Assembly: GCF_046600715.1 (NCBI RefSeq)
Contig: NZ_JBJMAV010000002.1
Location: 310,001 to 374,000, forward strand
Source: Lysobacter_C viscosus
GTDB lineage: Bacteria; Pseudomonadota; Gammaproteobacteria; Xanthomonadales; Xanthomonadaceae
Length of the DNA stretch: 64,000 nt
Reading direction: 5' to 3'
Shown: piece by piece, positions 1 through 7,686 of the stretch
Position numbering within the stretch: position 1 is the first letter of the stretch
How the letters are laid out: each line of letters begins with the position of its first letter
Notes under the pieces: model-generated
Seen by the model: only the letters and a program-made list of their open reading frames with translations
What the model was told of the DNA's origin: nothing
Databases searched by the model: none
Translations under genes and position numbers: made by a program

Positions 1-80
1 ACCACCGGGTGCACCGCTTCGGGGTGCGGCGACGCGGGCGGGAGGGGCAAGACGGAACGGTTCATGGCGGCCTGGTGCAT
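1..80 (-). CDS. Partial ORF downstream of flgM, possibly flgN
   Basis: An open reading frame runs from an ATG at 80 (an alternative ATG is at 65) off the left edge of the window without a stop. Only about 26 residues are visible, rich in Pro and Ala, so no domain can be recognised. It begins 8 bases after the flgM stop on the same strand, where related bacteria usually carry the export chaperone gene flgN. That position is the only reason to suggest flgN. Neither start has a good ribosome binding site. Confidence 0.4.
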   Translation of the reverse strand, partial: MHQAAMNRSVLPLPPASPHPEAVHPV

Positions 81-88
81 GGGGGCAC

Positions 89-400
89 TCACTGGGTCAG
101 GGCGTTCTCGAGGTCAAGCATACGGCTGGCGATCCGCCCGGGGTCCACGCTGTAGTTGCCATCGGCAATGGCGGCGCGGATCTCGTTGACGCGGGCGACG
201 TCCAGTCCGGCCGGGGCGGCGCCCAACTGGCGCTGCAGCGCCTGCAGTCCCTCGGCCTCGCCGGTCAAACGCATGCTGTCGGCAGGGGTCGGCGCGGCGA
301 CGGGCTGGGTGCGATCCTCGCCCGCGCGCTGCGCAGGTCCGGTCGCGGCCAGGTCCGACGGCCTCGCGGGAGGCAGTCCGCCATCGATCTTGTGGGTCAT
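89..400 (-). CDS. flgM: Anti-sigma-28 factor FlgM
   Basis: FlgM binds sigma-28 (FliA) in the cytoplasm until the hook is finished, and is then exported through the flagellar secretion system. The 103-residue length fits the family. The N-terminal half is disordered-looking and rich in Pro, Ala and Thr. The C-terminal half has the FlgM pattern: VARVNEIRAAIADGNYSVDP, then IASRMLDLE, the helical part that grips the sigma factor. AGGAGC lies 8 bases before the ATG. A sigma-28 promoter lies 31 bases upstream, so FlgM is probably made under the control of the factor it inhibits. The target gene fliA is also in this window. Confidence 0.93.
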   Translation of the reverse strand: MTHKIDGGLPPARPSDLAATGPAQRAGEDRTQPVAAPTPADSMRLTGEAEGLQALQRQLGAAPAGLDVARVNEIRAAIADGNYSVDPGRIASRMLDLENALTQ

Positions 401-430
401 TTCGTGCTCCTGGTGACTCGGTCGACCATG

Positions 431-457
431 CTAACGGCCGACCCACCGGGAACTTTA
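431..457 (-). promoter_or_regulatory. Sigma-28 (FliA) promoter of flgM
   Basis: Read on the minus strand the site is TAAA, 15 bases, GCCGTTAG, close to the sigma-28 consensus TAAA-N15-GCCGATAA. The -10 end lies 30 bases before the flgM ATG, leaving room for a normal leader with a ribosome binding site. Confidence 0.75.
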
Positions 458-532
458 GGGCGCTCGGGCGAACGGATGGCGCGGCGGCCCCCCGGAGCGG
501 GCCGGCCGATGCGAACGGTCGGCGCTGCCGGC

Positions 533-1219
533 TCATCGCACTTCCACCACCCCCGCCTCCACCACCCGGCCGCGGACCACGCGGCGCGACTCGATGTTCT
601 CCACCGACACCGTGCCGCCGGCACCGGGCTGGCCCAGGACGCGGCCGGCCACCCGTACCTCGACCCCGCCGACCCGCGACAGCAGGACCACCGGGTCGCC
701 CCGACGGAGCAGCTGGCCGGCCGCCACGTCGTCCCGCACCGGTGCCACGCCGGGCGCCAGGCCGTGGCGTGCCACCTGGCCGACCAGGTCGGCCGGGTCC
801 GAGAATCCAGTCCCGCCCGCGCCGGCCATGTCGCGCCGCTGCACGGTGACGTCCTCGGCGGTGATCGGCTGGCCGGCCTGCACCGAATCCTTGAGCACCA
901 CCACCTCGCGCACGTCGCGCACGCGCACGGGAACGAACATCTGCCAGCCCGGCGCATCCGCGCAGCGCACCTGCACGCTGCGCCGGCTGACCGGCACCGC
1001 CTGCAGCGGTTGCGCGCACGCGGCCATCCGCAAGCGGCTGTCGACGCTGGCCTCGGCGCTGGAGGCGTCCGCGCCGACCGCAGCCAGCGCGGCATCGCGG
1101 ATCGCCTCGGCGGGCGTGAAGCCGGTCGCCGACGCGGTCGCGGTGCACCCCACCAGCGCCAGGCAGGCAGCGGTGGCGAATATCCGGGCGGTCTTCGTGC
1201 CGCGGCGGGAGCGTTGCAT
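533..1219 (-). CDS. flgA: Flagellar P-ring assembly chaperone FlgA
   Basis: FlgA is the periplasmic helper of FlgI polymerisation into the P ring. The 228-residue product has an N-terminal basic and hydrophobic export signal (about residues 1-30). It then has the SAF-type region with VVVLKDSVQAGQPITAEDV, and ends in the family pattern GTVSVENIES. The open frame extends further upstream, but the start MQRSRRG is chosen because the sigma-54 promoter at 1231-1246 lies inside the longer version. The signal carries LVGC at residues 22-25, which also fits a lipobox. FlgA is normally a soluble periplasmic protein, so cleavage after ATASA is equally possible. It points away from cheV and toward flgM. 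Confidence 0.92.
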   Translation of the reverse strand: MQRSRRGTKTARIFATAACLALVGCTATASATGFTPAEAIRDAALAAVGADASSAEASVDSRLRMAACAQPLQAVPVSRRSVQVRCADAPGWQMFVPVRVRDVREVVVLKDSVQAGQPITAEDVTVQRRDMAGAGGTGFSDPADLVGQVARHGLAPGVAPVRDDVAAGQLLRRGDPVVLLSRVGGVEVRVAGRVLGQPGAGGTVSVENIESRRVVRGRVVEAGVVEVR

Positions 1220-1230
1220 ACCCGGCAGGA

Positions 1231-1246
1231 GGCAAGGGGTGTGCCA
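1231..1246 (-). promoter_or_regulatory. Sigma-54 promoter of flgA
   Basis: The minus strand reads TGGCACACCCCTTGCC, with the GG and GC pairs at -24/-12 spacing (consensus TGGCACG-N4-TTGCW). Counting 12 bases from the GC puts the transcription start at about 1220, directly before the flgA ATG at 1219. Confidence 0.75.
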
Positions 1247-1283
1247 GCGATGTTGCTCTTCTCGCATCGACACGGCGCAGCGT

Positions 1284-1740
1284 CCCATCTCACCCGGAGG
1301 GCGGCGCACATGGATGTGCGCCGTTTCCCGACCGAGCCAGGGATGGCGAGTCGGGAAATCCGAGGCGCCACCGGTTGCCGACGGGAGATCCGTCGGGGAG
1401 GACCCTTTCTTTTGGTGACTTTTCTTTGGGTCGGCAAAGAAAAGTGACCCGCCTTCAGGCGGAAGCATTTGATCTTGACTCCGGAGATCAAGAACAACCG
1501 CAACAGCTTTCGCCTGAAGGCGAGTTACTTGTCTTTGAAGCGCCAAAGAAAGGTAACCAAAGAATGGCGCTATCCACGACAGTTCGAATACCTCGCGTGG
1601 GGCGACGCGGGGACTTTCCGACTCGGCATCCATGCCGAGGTCGGAAAGCGGCGCACATCCCTGTGCGCCGCCCTTCGGGTCTGGCCGGGTCGATGGCACG
1701 TCGGGATGCACGGAAACCCCAGCGTCAACGGCCGAAGGCA
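1284..1740 (-). repeat. Multi-hairpin intergenic element, copy A
   Basis: This is a roughly 450-bp element made of successive palindromes. They include GCGGCGCACA/TGTGCGCCGC-type ends, a CTTTCCGA...TCGGAAAG stem, and paired TTTTCTTTGGGTCGGCAAAGAAAA blocks split over two hairpins, with TTCAGGCG repeats in the centre. The other copy at 18549-18998 is nearly identical over its whole length but in the opposite orientation. The short ORFs across it have no protein-like composition. Similar CTTTCTTTGG-rich repeats are, from memory, common between genes in Xanthomonadaceae. It fills most of the flgA-cheV gap (1220-1968). Confidence 0.8.
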
Positions 1741-1742
1741 CT

Positions 1743-1863
1743 GTAGGAGCGGCCTCAGCCCCGATGCCCGGTAGCCGCGCCGCATCGCGATCCTTGTAGG
1801 AGCGACGTCAGTCGCGATCCTCGCCCGGTTGGGGTGCGCGGTCGCGACTGACGTCGCTCCTAC
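1743..1863. repeat. REP palindromes between flgA and cheV
   Basis: A single unit GTAGGAGCGGCCTCAGCC at 1743 is followed by a head-to-head pair: GTAGGAGCGACGTCAGTCGC at 1796 and its inverse ending at 1863. Together the pair can form a long cruciform. These are the common Xanthomonadaceae/Pseudomonas REP type that RAYT transposases mobilise. No RAYT gene is in the window. Confidence 0.85.
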
Positions 1864-1934
1864 TGGGGCTCGGGTGGGATCCTGGCGCCGGCCATCGCGG
1901 CCCGGGCCGCTCCCGCGCAGGCCCGCGCACCCCC

Positions 1935-1961
1935 TACAGAAACCCCGCCCCCGGCCGACAA
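1935..1961 (+). promoter_or_regulatory. Sigma-28 promoter of cheV
   Basis: The site is TACA, 15 bases, GCCGACAA. It differs from the consensus at one base in each half. The -10 end lies only 7 bases before the cheV ATG, so transcription should start at or next to the start codon. Confidence 0.6.
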
Positions 1962-1968
1962 CGCCTGC

Positions 1969-2901
1969 ATGAGCCGGGACCTCCTTGACCGCATCGACCA
2001 ACGCACCCGGCTGGCCGGGCACAACCGCCTGGCGCTGTTGCTGTTCCGGCTGGGCACGCGTCAGCTTTTTGGCGTCAACGTGTTCAAGGTGCAGGAGGTG
2101 ATCCCGCGCCCGCCGCTGTTCACCCTGCCGCAGCTGCCGGGCGCCTTCCGCGGTGCGGCCGATGTGCGCGGGCGCACGGTGCCGGTGCTGGACCTCGCGC
2201 GGGCCATCGGCCACGGCGCACCGGGCGCGCCGGGTGAACCGCCCTATCTGGTGGTGACCGAGTTCAACCGCAGCGTGCAGGGGTTCCTGGTTTCCGGCGT
2301 TGAGCGCATCGTCAACATCGCGGTGGAGGACATCCACCCGCCGCCGGACCTGGGCGGGGACTCCAACTACCTCACCGGCGTCACCCGCCACCACGGCGAA
2401 CTGATCCAGCTGGTTGACGTGGAGAGCGTGCTGGCCGAGTCGGCCCCGCGTGCGTTCACGACCGGCCAGATCACGCCGCTGACGGGGGTCACCGGCCCGC
2501 GCGAGGTGCTGGTGGTGGACGACTCGCGGGTGGCGCGCAACCAGATCCGCCAGGTGCTGGAGCAGCTGGGGCTGACCGCCACCCTGCTCTCGGACGGTCG
2601 CCAGGCGCTCGACCACCTGCAGCAGCTGGCCGAGGGTGGCCAGCCCCCGCACCAGCGCTACGCCATGGTGATTTCCGACATCGAGATGCCGGCGATGGAC
2701 GGCTACACGCTGACGACGGAAATCCGTCGCAATCCCGCCCTGCGCGGGCTGTACGTACTGCTGCACACCTCGCTGTCGGGCGTGTTCAACCACGCAATGG
2801 TCGAGCGCGTGGGCGCCGACGACTTCGTACCCAAGTACTCCGAGCACGACCTGGCCCAGCGCATCACCGCACGCATCAACTCGGTGCGGCAGGCCGCATA
2901 A
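1969..2901 (+). CDS. cheV: Chemotaxis coupling protein CheV
   Basis: CheV joins a CheW-like coupling domain (about residues 10-165) to a response-regulator receiver (about 175-308). It links chemoreceptors to CheA and is tuned by phosphorylation. The CheW part has the pattern LFGVNVFKVQEVI and GAADVRGRTVPVLDL. The receiver shows VLVVDDSRVARNQI, the phospho-acceptor region VISDIEMPAMDGY and the conserved Lys in FVPKYSE. The start MSRDLLDRIDQRTRLAGHNR agrees with the family, which supports this ATG although no Shine-Dalgarno precedes it. A sigma-28 site abuts the start codon. It is transcribed alone, ahead of flgB. Confidence 0.95.
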   Translation: MSRDLLDRIDQRTRLAGHNRLALLLFRLGTRQLFGVNVFKVQEVIPRPPLFTLPQLPGAFRGAADVRGRTVPVLDLARAIGHGAPGAPGEPPYLVVTEFNRSVQGFLVSGVERIVNIAVEDIHPPPDLGGDSNYLTGVTRHHGELIQLVDVESVLAESAPRAFTTGQITPLTGVTGPREVLVVDDSRVARNQIRQVLEQLGLTATLLSDGRQALDHLQQLAEGGQPPHQRYAMVISDIEMPAMDGYTLTTEIRRNPALRGLYVLLHTSLSGVFNHAMVERVGADDFVPKYSEHDLAQRITARINSVRQAA

Positions 2902-3058
2902 GACTTCCGCGCTCCCCCTGCCCTTGCAGGGGTTGCGGAGGGATGCCCGTCAGCTCGCCGCAGGGCGCTTCGCCACCCGCCCTCCTCGACGTGTGGGCAC
3001 GGGTTGCGCCAGCAATCCAACGCCTGGCGCAGCCTCGCCTGTCCTTCCGCGCCCCGCG

Positions 3059-3074
3059 TGGCACGCGCCTTGCC
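3059..3074 (+). promoter_or_regulatory. Sigma-54 promoter of the flgBCDE operon
   Basis: The sequence TGGCACGCGCCTTGCC matches the -24/-12 consensus perfectly. The predicted start at about 3085 leaves a 23-base leader to the flgB ATG at 3108. The 206-base gap after cheV also contains the hairpin CCCCTGCCCTTGCAGGGG at about 2915-2932. Confidence 0.85.
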
Positions 3075-3107
3075 TGACCCCCGGTGAACCCGCACCCCGG
3101 AGGCGCG

Positions 3108-3476
3108 ATGACCGAGCCCACTTCCTCGTTCCTGGGCATCCATGGCACGGCACTGGCCCTGCGCGAGCAGCGGTTGCAGCTGCTGGCGACCAACATGGCC
3201 AATGCCGATACGCCCGGCTACAAGGCGCAGGACCTGGACTTCAACCGGGCCCTGAGCGCGGCCATGGCGCCGACCGCCGGCCTCGACGGGCTGCACGGTG
3301 CGGCCCAGTCGGCGCGCTTCGAGCGCGCCTCCAGCCAACCCAGCCTCGACGGCAACACCGTGGACGGCGAGCGCGAGCAGGCGACCTTCGCCCAGGCCAC
3401 GCTCGAATACCGCGCCTCGCTGTCGTTCGTGGAATCCAAGGTGCGGTCGATGCTGACCGCGATCACCGGCCAATGA
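3108..3476 (+). CDS. flgB: Flagellar proximal rod protein FlgB
   Basis: FlgB is a rod subunit exported through the basal body. The 122-residue protein has the axial-protein N-terminus LALREQRLQLLATNMANADTPGYKAQDLDF, shared by rod and hook proteins. Its C-terminal helix, ASLSFVESKVRSMLTAITG, is typical of FlgB. A GTG 24 bases upstream is in frame, but the ATG at 3108 is preferred because GGAGG stands 5 bases before it and the predicted transcription start is at about 3085. It is the first gene of flgBCDE. Confidence 0.95.
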   Translation: MTEPTSSFLGIHGTALALREQRLQLLATNMANADTPGYKAQDLDFNRALSAAMAPTAGLDGLHGAAQSARFERASSQPSLDGNTVDGEREQATFAQATLEYRASLSFVESKVRSMLTAITGQ

Positions 3477-3525
3477 CCACGCAGCCAACGCGCACGGTGC
3501 TAGCCGGGCCTGACAGGAGCCGCCC

Positions 3526-3933
3526 ATGAGCAACCTTCCCATCTTCGACGTCGCCGGTTCGGCGATGAACGCGCAGTCGGTCCGCCTGAGCACCATCGCC
3601 AGCAACATGGCCAACGCAGACTCGGTCGCGGGCACGCCGGAAGACACCTTCCGCGCACTGCAACCGGTGTTCTCGGCCGAAGCCGTGGGTGCCCGCCCCG
3701 AGCTGGCCGGCGTGCGCGTCACCGAAGTGACGCAGAGCGAGGCGCCGCCGATCAAACGCTACGAACCCGGCCACCCGCTCGCCGATGGCGAGGGCTACGT
3801 CTACGCGCCCGACATCGATCCGGTGGCGCAGATGGTCGACATGATCTCGGCCTCGCGCAGCTACCAGGCCAACGTCGAAGTGTTCAACACCGCCAAGGAC
3901 CTGGCGATGGCGACGCTCAACATGGGCCGCTGA
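3526..3933 (+). CDS. flgC: Flagellar proximal rod protein FlgC
   Basis: FlgC is a second rod subunit, 135 residues, as usual for the family. The N-terminus has FDVAGSAMNAQSVRLSTIAS followed by NMANADSV. The C-terminus carries the classic signature YVYAPDIDPVAQMVDMISAS with RSYQANVEVFNTAKDLAM. AGGAG lies 7 bases before the ATG. It follows flgB by 49 bases and belongs to the same sigma-54 operon. Confidence 0.96.
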   Translation: MSNLPIFDVAGSAMNAQSVRLSTIASNMANADSVAGTPEDTFRALQPVFSAEAVGARPELAGVRVTEVTQSEAPPIKRYEPGHPLADGEGYVYAPDIDPVAQMVDMISASRSYQANVEVFNTAKDLAMATLNMGR

Positions 3934-3959
3934 GCCCACTCCACCACAGGCCCCAGACG

Positions 3960-4628
3960 ATGACGATGATCAACCCGCAGAACAACGACAGCCCGTGGGG
4001 CTCGATGGGGCTGGCCACGCAGGCGCCGCAGCGCGACACCTCGATGGGGCAGGCCGATTTCCTGCGCCTGATGACCGAACAGCTCAAGAACCAGGACCCG
4101 CTCAAGCCGCTGGCCAACACCGAGTTCCTGGGCCAGCTGGCGCAGTTCTCCACCGTGCAGGGCATCGAGGAGATGCAGAGCGCGATGGGCGCGATGGCCA
4201 GCGTGATGGAGTCCGACCAGACCTTGCGCGCGGCCGCGCTGGTGGGGCGCGACGCGCTGGTGCAGGTCGACACCGTGGAGCTGGCCCCCGGCGCCGGGGT
4301 GAAGGGCGAGATCGGTGCGCGCTCGGCCGGCCCGATCCAGGTCGACATCGTCGACGCCAGCGGCGCCACCGTGCGCCGCATGACCGTGCAGGCCGGCGCC
4401 GCGGGCGCCACCGCCTGGCAGTGGGACGGCCTTGCCGAGGACGGCTCGCCGGCCCCGGCCGGGCGCTACTCGATCCGCGCCACCGCCGGTGGTGGCGAAG
4501 GCGGCGAAGGCCTCGACGTGCGCCTGGCCGCGCGCGTGGACAGCGTCTCGATCGAACCCAGTGGCCTCGTACTGAACCTTTCCGGGCTGGGCAGCCATCC
4601 GCTGTCGGCCATCCGCCGGCTCGGCTGA
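3960..4628 (+). CDS. flgD: Hook-capping protein FlgD
   Basis: FlgD is the scaffold that caps the growing hook and is discarded when the hook is complete. The 222-residue protein contains the FlgD core FLRLMTEQLKNQDPLKPLAN followed by EFLGQLAQFSTVQGIEEM. A FlgD Ig-like/Tudor region follows (about residues 85-220), including TAWQWDGLAEDGSPAPAGRY. Two near start codons exist (3960 and 3966) and cannot be separated. It lies between flgC and flgE in the sigma-54 operon. Confidence 0.95.
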   Translation: MTMINPQNNDSPWGSMGLATQAPQRDTSMGQADFLRLMTEQLKNQDPLKPLANTEFLGQLAQFSTVQGIEEMQSAMGAMASVMESDQTLRAAALVGRDALVQVDTVELAPGAGVKGEIGARSAGPIQVDIVDASGATVRRMTVQAGAAGATAWQWDGLAEDGSPAPAGRYSIRATAGGGEGGEGLDVRLAARVDSVSIEPSGLVLNLSGLGSHPLSAIRRLG

Positions 4629-4689
4629 CGCGCGCTCCTCCGGCCGTCCGCACCCATCCCACGCACCGCACTCCCCAGGAGCACCCGCC

Positions 4690-5910
4690 ATGAGTTTCCG
4701 CATCTCGCTCAGCGGCATGAACGCCGCCAACTCCGACCTCAACGTCACCTCCAACAACATCGCCAACGCCAACACGACCGGCTTCAAGCAGTCGCGCGCG
4801 GAGTTCGGCGACGTGTTCCCGGTATCGGCCTACGGGCTGTCGCGCAACTCCACCGGCGCCGGCGTGCGGCTCAACCAGGTCGCCCAGCAGTTCGACCAGG
4901 GCAACGTCGAGTTCACCGGCAAGGCACTTGACCTGGCCATCAGTGGACAGGGCTTCTTCACCCTGTCCAACCAGGGCTCGGCGGTGTACTCGCGTGCCGG
5001 CAACTTCGGCGCCGATCGCGACGGCTTCGTGGTCAACCCCTCGGGCCACCGGTTGCAGGTGTACCTGCCCAACCCGTCGGGCCAGGGCTTCGACACCGGC
5101 CGCATGAGCGACCTGCAGCTGGCGACGGGCGACTCGCCGCCGCGTGCCACCGGCGACGTGCAGCTGGGCAGCAACCTGCCCGCCGATGCCGCCGCGCCGG
5201 TGGTCGCGCCGTTCGATTCCACCGACCCGTCCAGCTACAACCACACCACCTCGCTGACCGTGTACGACTCGCTGGGCGCGCCGCACACCCAGTCGCTGTA
5301 CTTCGTCAAGACCGCCAATCCCAACGAGTGGCAGGTCCACACCGAGATCGACGGCACCGCCGTCGGCGGGCCGACCACCCTGCAGTATTCCGACACCGGT
5401 GCGCTGGCCGCGCCCAACCCGGGCCAGTTCACCCTGCCGCCCCACGACCCGGGCAACGGCGCCGCGCTGCTGGAGCTGTCCATCGACCTTGGCGAATCCA
5501 CCCAGTACGGCGAGTCCTTCGGCGTATCCCAGCTGGTCCAGGATGGCCATGCCACCGGCCGCCTGACCGGCATCGAGGTCTCGGCCACCGGCGTGGTCAG
5601 CGCGCGCTACACCAACGGCGTGTCCAACGCGCTGGGCCAGGTGGCGATGACCAACTTCGCCAACCCGCAGGGGCTGCAGCCGCTGGGTGACAACGGCTGG
5701 GCGGAGTCGTTCGAGTCGGGGCAGCCGCGCCGCGGCGCGGCCGGCAATTCCGAGTTCGGCATGGTCCAGGGCGGCGCACTGGAGGCGTCCAACGTCGACC
5801 TGACCGCGCAGCTGGTCAACATGATCACCGCCCAGCGCAACTTCCAGGCCAACGCGCAGATGATCTCCACCCAGGACCAGATCACCCAGACCGTGATCAA
5901 CATCCGCTGA
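4690..5910 (+). CDS. flgE: Flagellar hook protein FlgE
   Basis: FlgE polymerises into the hook, the universal joint between rod and filament. The 406-residue product begins MSFRISLSGMNAANSDLNVT and carries the axial motif SNNIANANTTGFKQSRAEF. The middle holds the FlgE D2-like beta domain. The C-terminus has the flagellar basal-body signature ASNVDLTAQLVNMITAQRNF, then QANAQMISTQDQ. AGGAG lies upstream of the ATG. A strong terminator follows at 5939, so flgE is the last gene of flgBCDE. Confidence 0.97.
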   Translation: MSFRISLSGMNAANSDLNVTSNNIANANTTGFKQSRAEFGDVFPVSAYGLSRNSTGAGVRLNQVAQQFDQGNVEFTGKALDLAISGQGFFTLSNQGSAVYSRAGNFGADRDGFVVNPSGHRLQVYLPNPSGQGFDTGRMSDLQLATGDSPPRATGDVQLGSNLPADAAAPVVAPFDSTDPSSYNHTTSLTVYDSLGAPHTQSLYFVKTANPNEWQVHTEIDGTAVGGPTTLQYSDTGALAAPNPGQFTLPPHDPGNGAALLELSIDLGESTQYGESFGVSQLVQDGHATGRLTGIEVSATGVVSARYTNGVSNALGQVAMTNFANPQGLQPLGDNGWAESFESGQPRRGAAGNSEFGMVQGGALEASNVDLTAQLVNMITAQRNFQANAQMISTQDQITQTVINIR

Positions 5911-5938
5911 CGCCGCGGCCACCGCCGCCGCGCCACGA

Positions 5939-5968
5939 GGCCGCCCCGCACCGCCGGGCGGCCTTTTT
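5939..5968 (+). terminator. Intrinsic terminator after flgE
   Basis: An 8-bp GC stem, GGCCGCCC with GGGCGGCC, around a 9-base loop is followed directly by TTTTT. It separates flgBCDE from the flgF operon. Confidence 0.85.
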
Positions 5969-5987
5969 CATGGGCGTCGCGTTCCCC

Positions 5988-6003
5988 CGGCACGGCTCTT
6001 GCC
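5988..6003 (+). promoter_or_regulatory. Sigma-54 promoter of the flgFGHIJKL operon
   Basis: The sequence CGGCACGGCTCTTGCC keeps the essential GG and GC pairs, with C replacing the first T of the consensus. The predicted start at about 6014 lies 47 bases before the flgF ATG and downstream of the flgE terminator. Confidence 0.75.
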
Positions 6004-6060
6004 TGATCCCGTGCAACGCGGACGCCCAGGCGGCGCCGCCCCACCGACCGCGAGGCCGAG

Positions 6061-6810
6061 ATGATCGACAAATCCGTCTACGTCGCGATGACCGGCGCCA
6101 GCGCCACGCTCAAGGCCCAGGCCTCGGTCTCGCACAACCTGGCCAATGCCAACACCGTCGGCTTCCAGGCCACGCTCAACGGCACCCGCGCCGCCCCTGT
6201 CGAAGGACCCGGGCTGGCCTCGCGGGTGGCCGCCAGCCACGAGACCCTGGGCGTCAGCGCCCGCGCCGGCGCGATCCAGCAGACCGGCGATGCGCTGGAC
6301 GTGGCGCTGGACGCGGACCGGTGGCTGGCGGTGCAGGCCCCGGGCGGCGACATCGCCTACACCCGCAGCGGCGATCTCCAGCTCAGCCCCAACGGCATCC
6401 TGACCACGTCCGCCGGCCTGCCGGTGCTGGGCGCCAACGGCCAGCCGGTGGCGATCCCGCCGCACGACTCGCTGCACATCGGCGGCGACGGCACGATTTC
6501 GATCGTCCCTCAGGGCGAACCGCCGGCCAACGTCGCCGAGGCGGGTCGCCTGCAGGTGGTGGCCGCGGCGACGCGCGACCTGCAACGCGGGGGCGACGGC
6601 CTGATGCGCGCCCCCGACGGTGCCCCGCCGCCCGCGCCCGCCGCCGGCAAGGTGCTGACCTCCGGCGCGGTTGAGGGCAGCAACGTCGATGGCACCTCGA
6701 TGCTGGTGCAGATGATCCAGCTATCGCGCCAGTTCGAGATGCAGGTACGCGTCTTGCAAAGCGGTGAAGAGAACGCCCGCGCCGCGACATCGCTGATGTC
6801 ATCGCGCTGA
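6061..6810 (+). CDS. flgF: Flagellar proximal rod protein FlgF
   Basis: FlgF is a rod protein made before FlgG. The 249-residue length is normal. The N-terminus MIDKSVYVAMTGASATLKAQ is typical, followed by the axial motif SHNLANANTVGFQA. The C-terminal signature GSNVDGTSMLVQMIQLSRQF ends in a helix. CGAGGCCGAG before the ATG gives a moderate ribosome binding site. It is the first gene of its operon. Confidence 0.96.
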   Translation: MIDKSVYVAMTGASATLKAQASVSHNLANANTVGFQATLNGTRAAPVEGPGLASRVAASHETLGVSARAGAIQQTGDALDVALDADRWLAVQAPGGDIAYTRSGDLQLSPNGILTTSAGLPVLGANGQPVAIPPHDSLHIGGDGTISIVPQGEPPANVAEAGRLQVVAAATRDLQRGGDGLMRAPDGAPPPAPAAGKVLTSGAVEGSNVDGTSMLVQMIQLSRQFEMQVRVLQSGEENARAATSLMSSR

Positions 6811-6892
6811 CCGTCCCCACCCACCCACGCGCGACGCCGCACCGACACCCGCGCCGCGCCGATGAATTGACACCGTCCCGGAGGACGTCGCC

Positions 6893-7678
6893 ATGACCCA
6901 GGCACTTTGGATCGCCAAGACCGGACTGGATGCGCAGCAGACGCGCATGGCGGTCATCTCCAACAACCTCGCCAACACCAACACCACCGGCTTCAAGCGC
7001 GACCGCGCCAGCTTCGAGGACCTGCTGTACCAGACCCACCGCCAACCCGGCGGCGCGACGTCCGAGCAGACCCAGCTGCCATCGGGCCTGTCCACCGGCA
7101 CCGGCGTGCGGGTGGCGGCCACGGCCAAGCAGTTCACCCAGGGCAACCTGTCGCAGACCGGCAACGCGCTGGACGTGGCCATCAATGGCCGCGGCTTCTT
7201 CGAGGTACTGCTGCCCGACGGCAGCTCGGCCTACACCCGCGACGGCAGCTTCCAGATCAACGCCCAGGGCGAGATGGTGACCAACGCCGGTTACCCGGTG
7301 CAGCCGGGCCTGCAGCTGCCCGAAGGCGCGCAGAGCATCACCATCGGCGCCGACGGCACCGTCAGCGTGCAGCTGGCCGGCGAAGCCGAAGCGGTGCAGG
7401 TCGGTGCGCTGACCCTGGCCGACTTCGTCAACCCCGCCGGCCTGCAGGCCAAGGGCGAGAACCTCTACATCGAGACCGGCGCCAGCGGCCCGGCGCAGCA
7501 GGGCGCACCCGGCACCGCCGGCGCGGGCCTGCTGGTGCAGGGCGCGCTGGAAGGCAGCAACGTCAACGTCGTCGAGGAACTGGTGTCGATGATCGAGACC
7601 CAGCGCGCCTACGAGACCAACGCCAAGGCGATCTCCACCACCGACAACATGCTCGGCTTCCTCAACCAGAACCTGTGA
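6893..7678 (+). CDS. flgG: Flagellar distal rod protein FlgG
   Basis: FlgG forms the distal rod that passes through the P and L rings. The 261-residue protein starts MTQALWIAKTGLDAQQTRMA and has SNNLANTNTTGFKRDRASFE. A rod-specific stretch follows (about residues 46-65). It ends in the highly conserved EGSNVNVVEELVSMIETQRA and YETNAKAISTTDNML. CGGAGG lies 7 bases before the ATG. Confidence 0.97.
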   Translation: MTQALWIAKTGLDAQQTRMAVISNNLANTNTTGFKRDRASFEDLLYQTHRQPGGATSEQTQLPSGLSTGTGVRVAATAKQFTQGNLSQTGNALDVAINGRGFFEVLLPDGSSAYTRDGSFQINAQGEMVTNAGYPVQPGLQLPEGAQSITIGADGTVSVQLAGEAEAVQVGALTLADFVNPAGLQAKGENLYIETGASGPAQQGAPGTAGAGLLVQGALEGSNVNVVEELVSMIETQRAYETNAKAISTTDNMLGFLNQNL

Positions 7679-7686
7679 GCGCCCCC

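Noticed and set aside
114..1741. Long open frames across flgM, flgA and element A on both strands
   Set aside because: They are Arg/Gly/Pro-rich frames produced by high GC content and overlap genes supported by family motifs.
6811..6892. GCCGATGA before flgG as a sigma-28 promoter
   Set aside because: No TAAA or TCAA half lies 15 bases upstream, and flgG is within the flgF operon.
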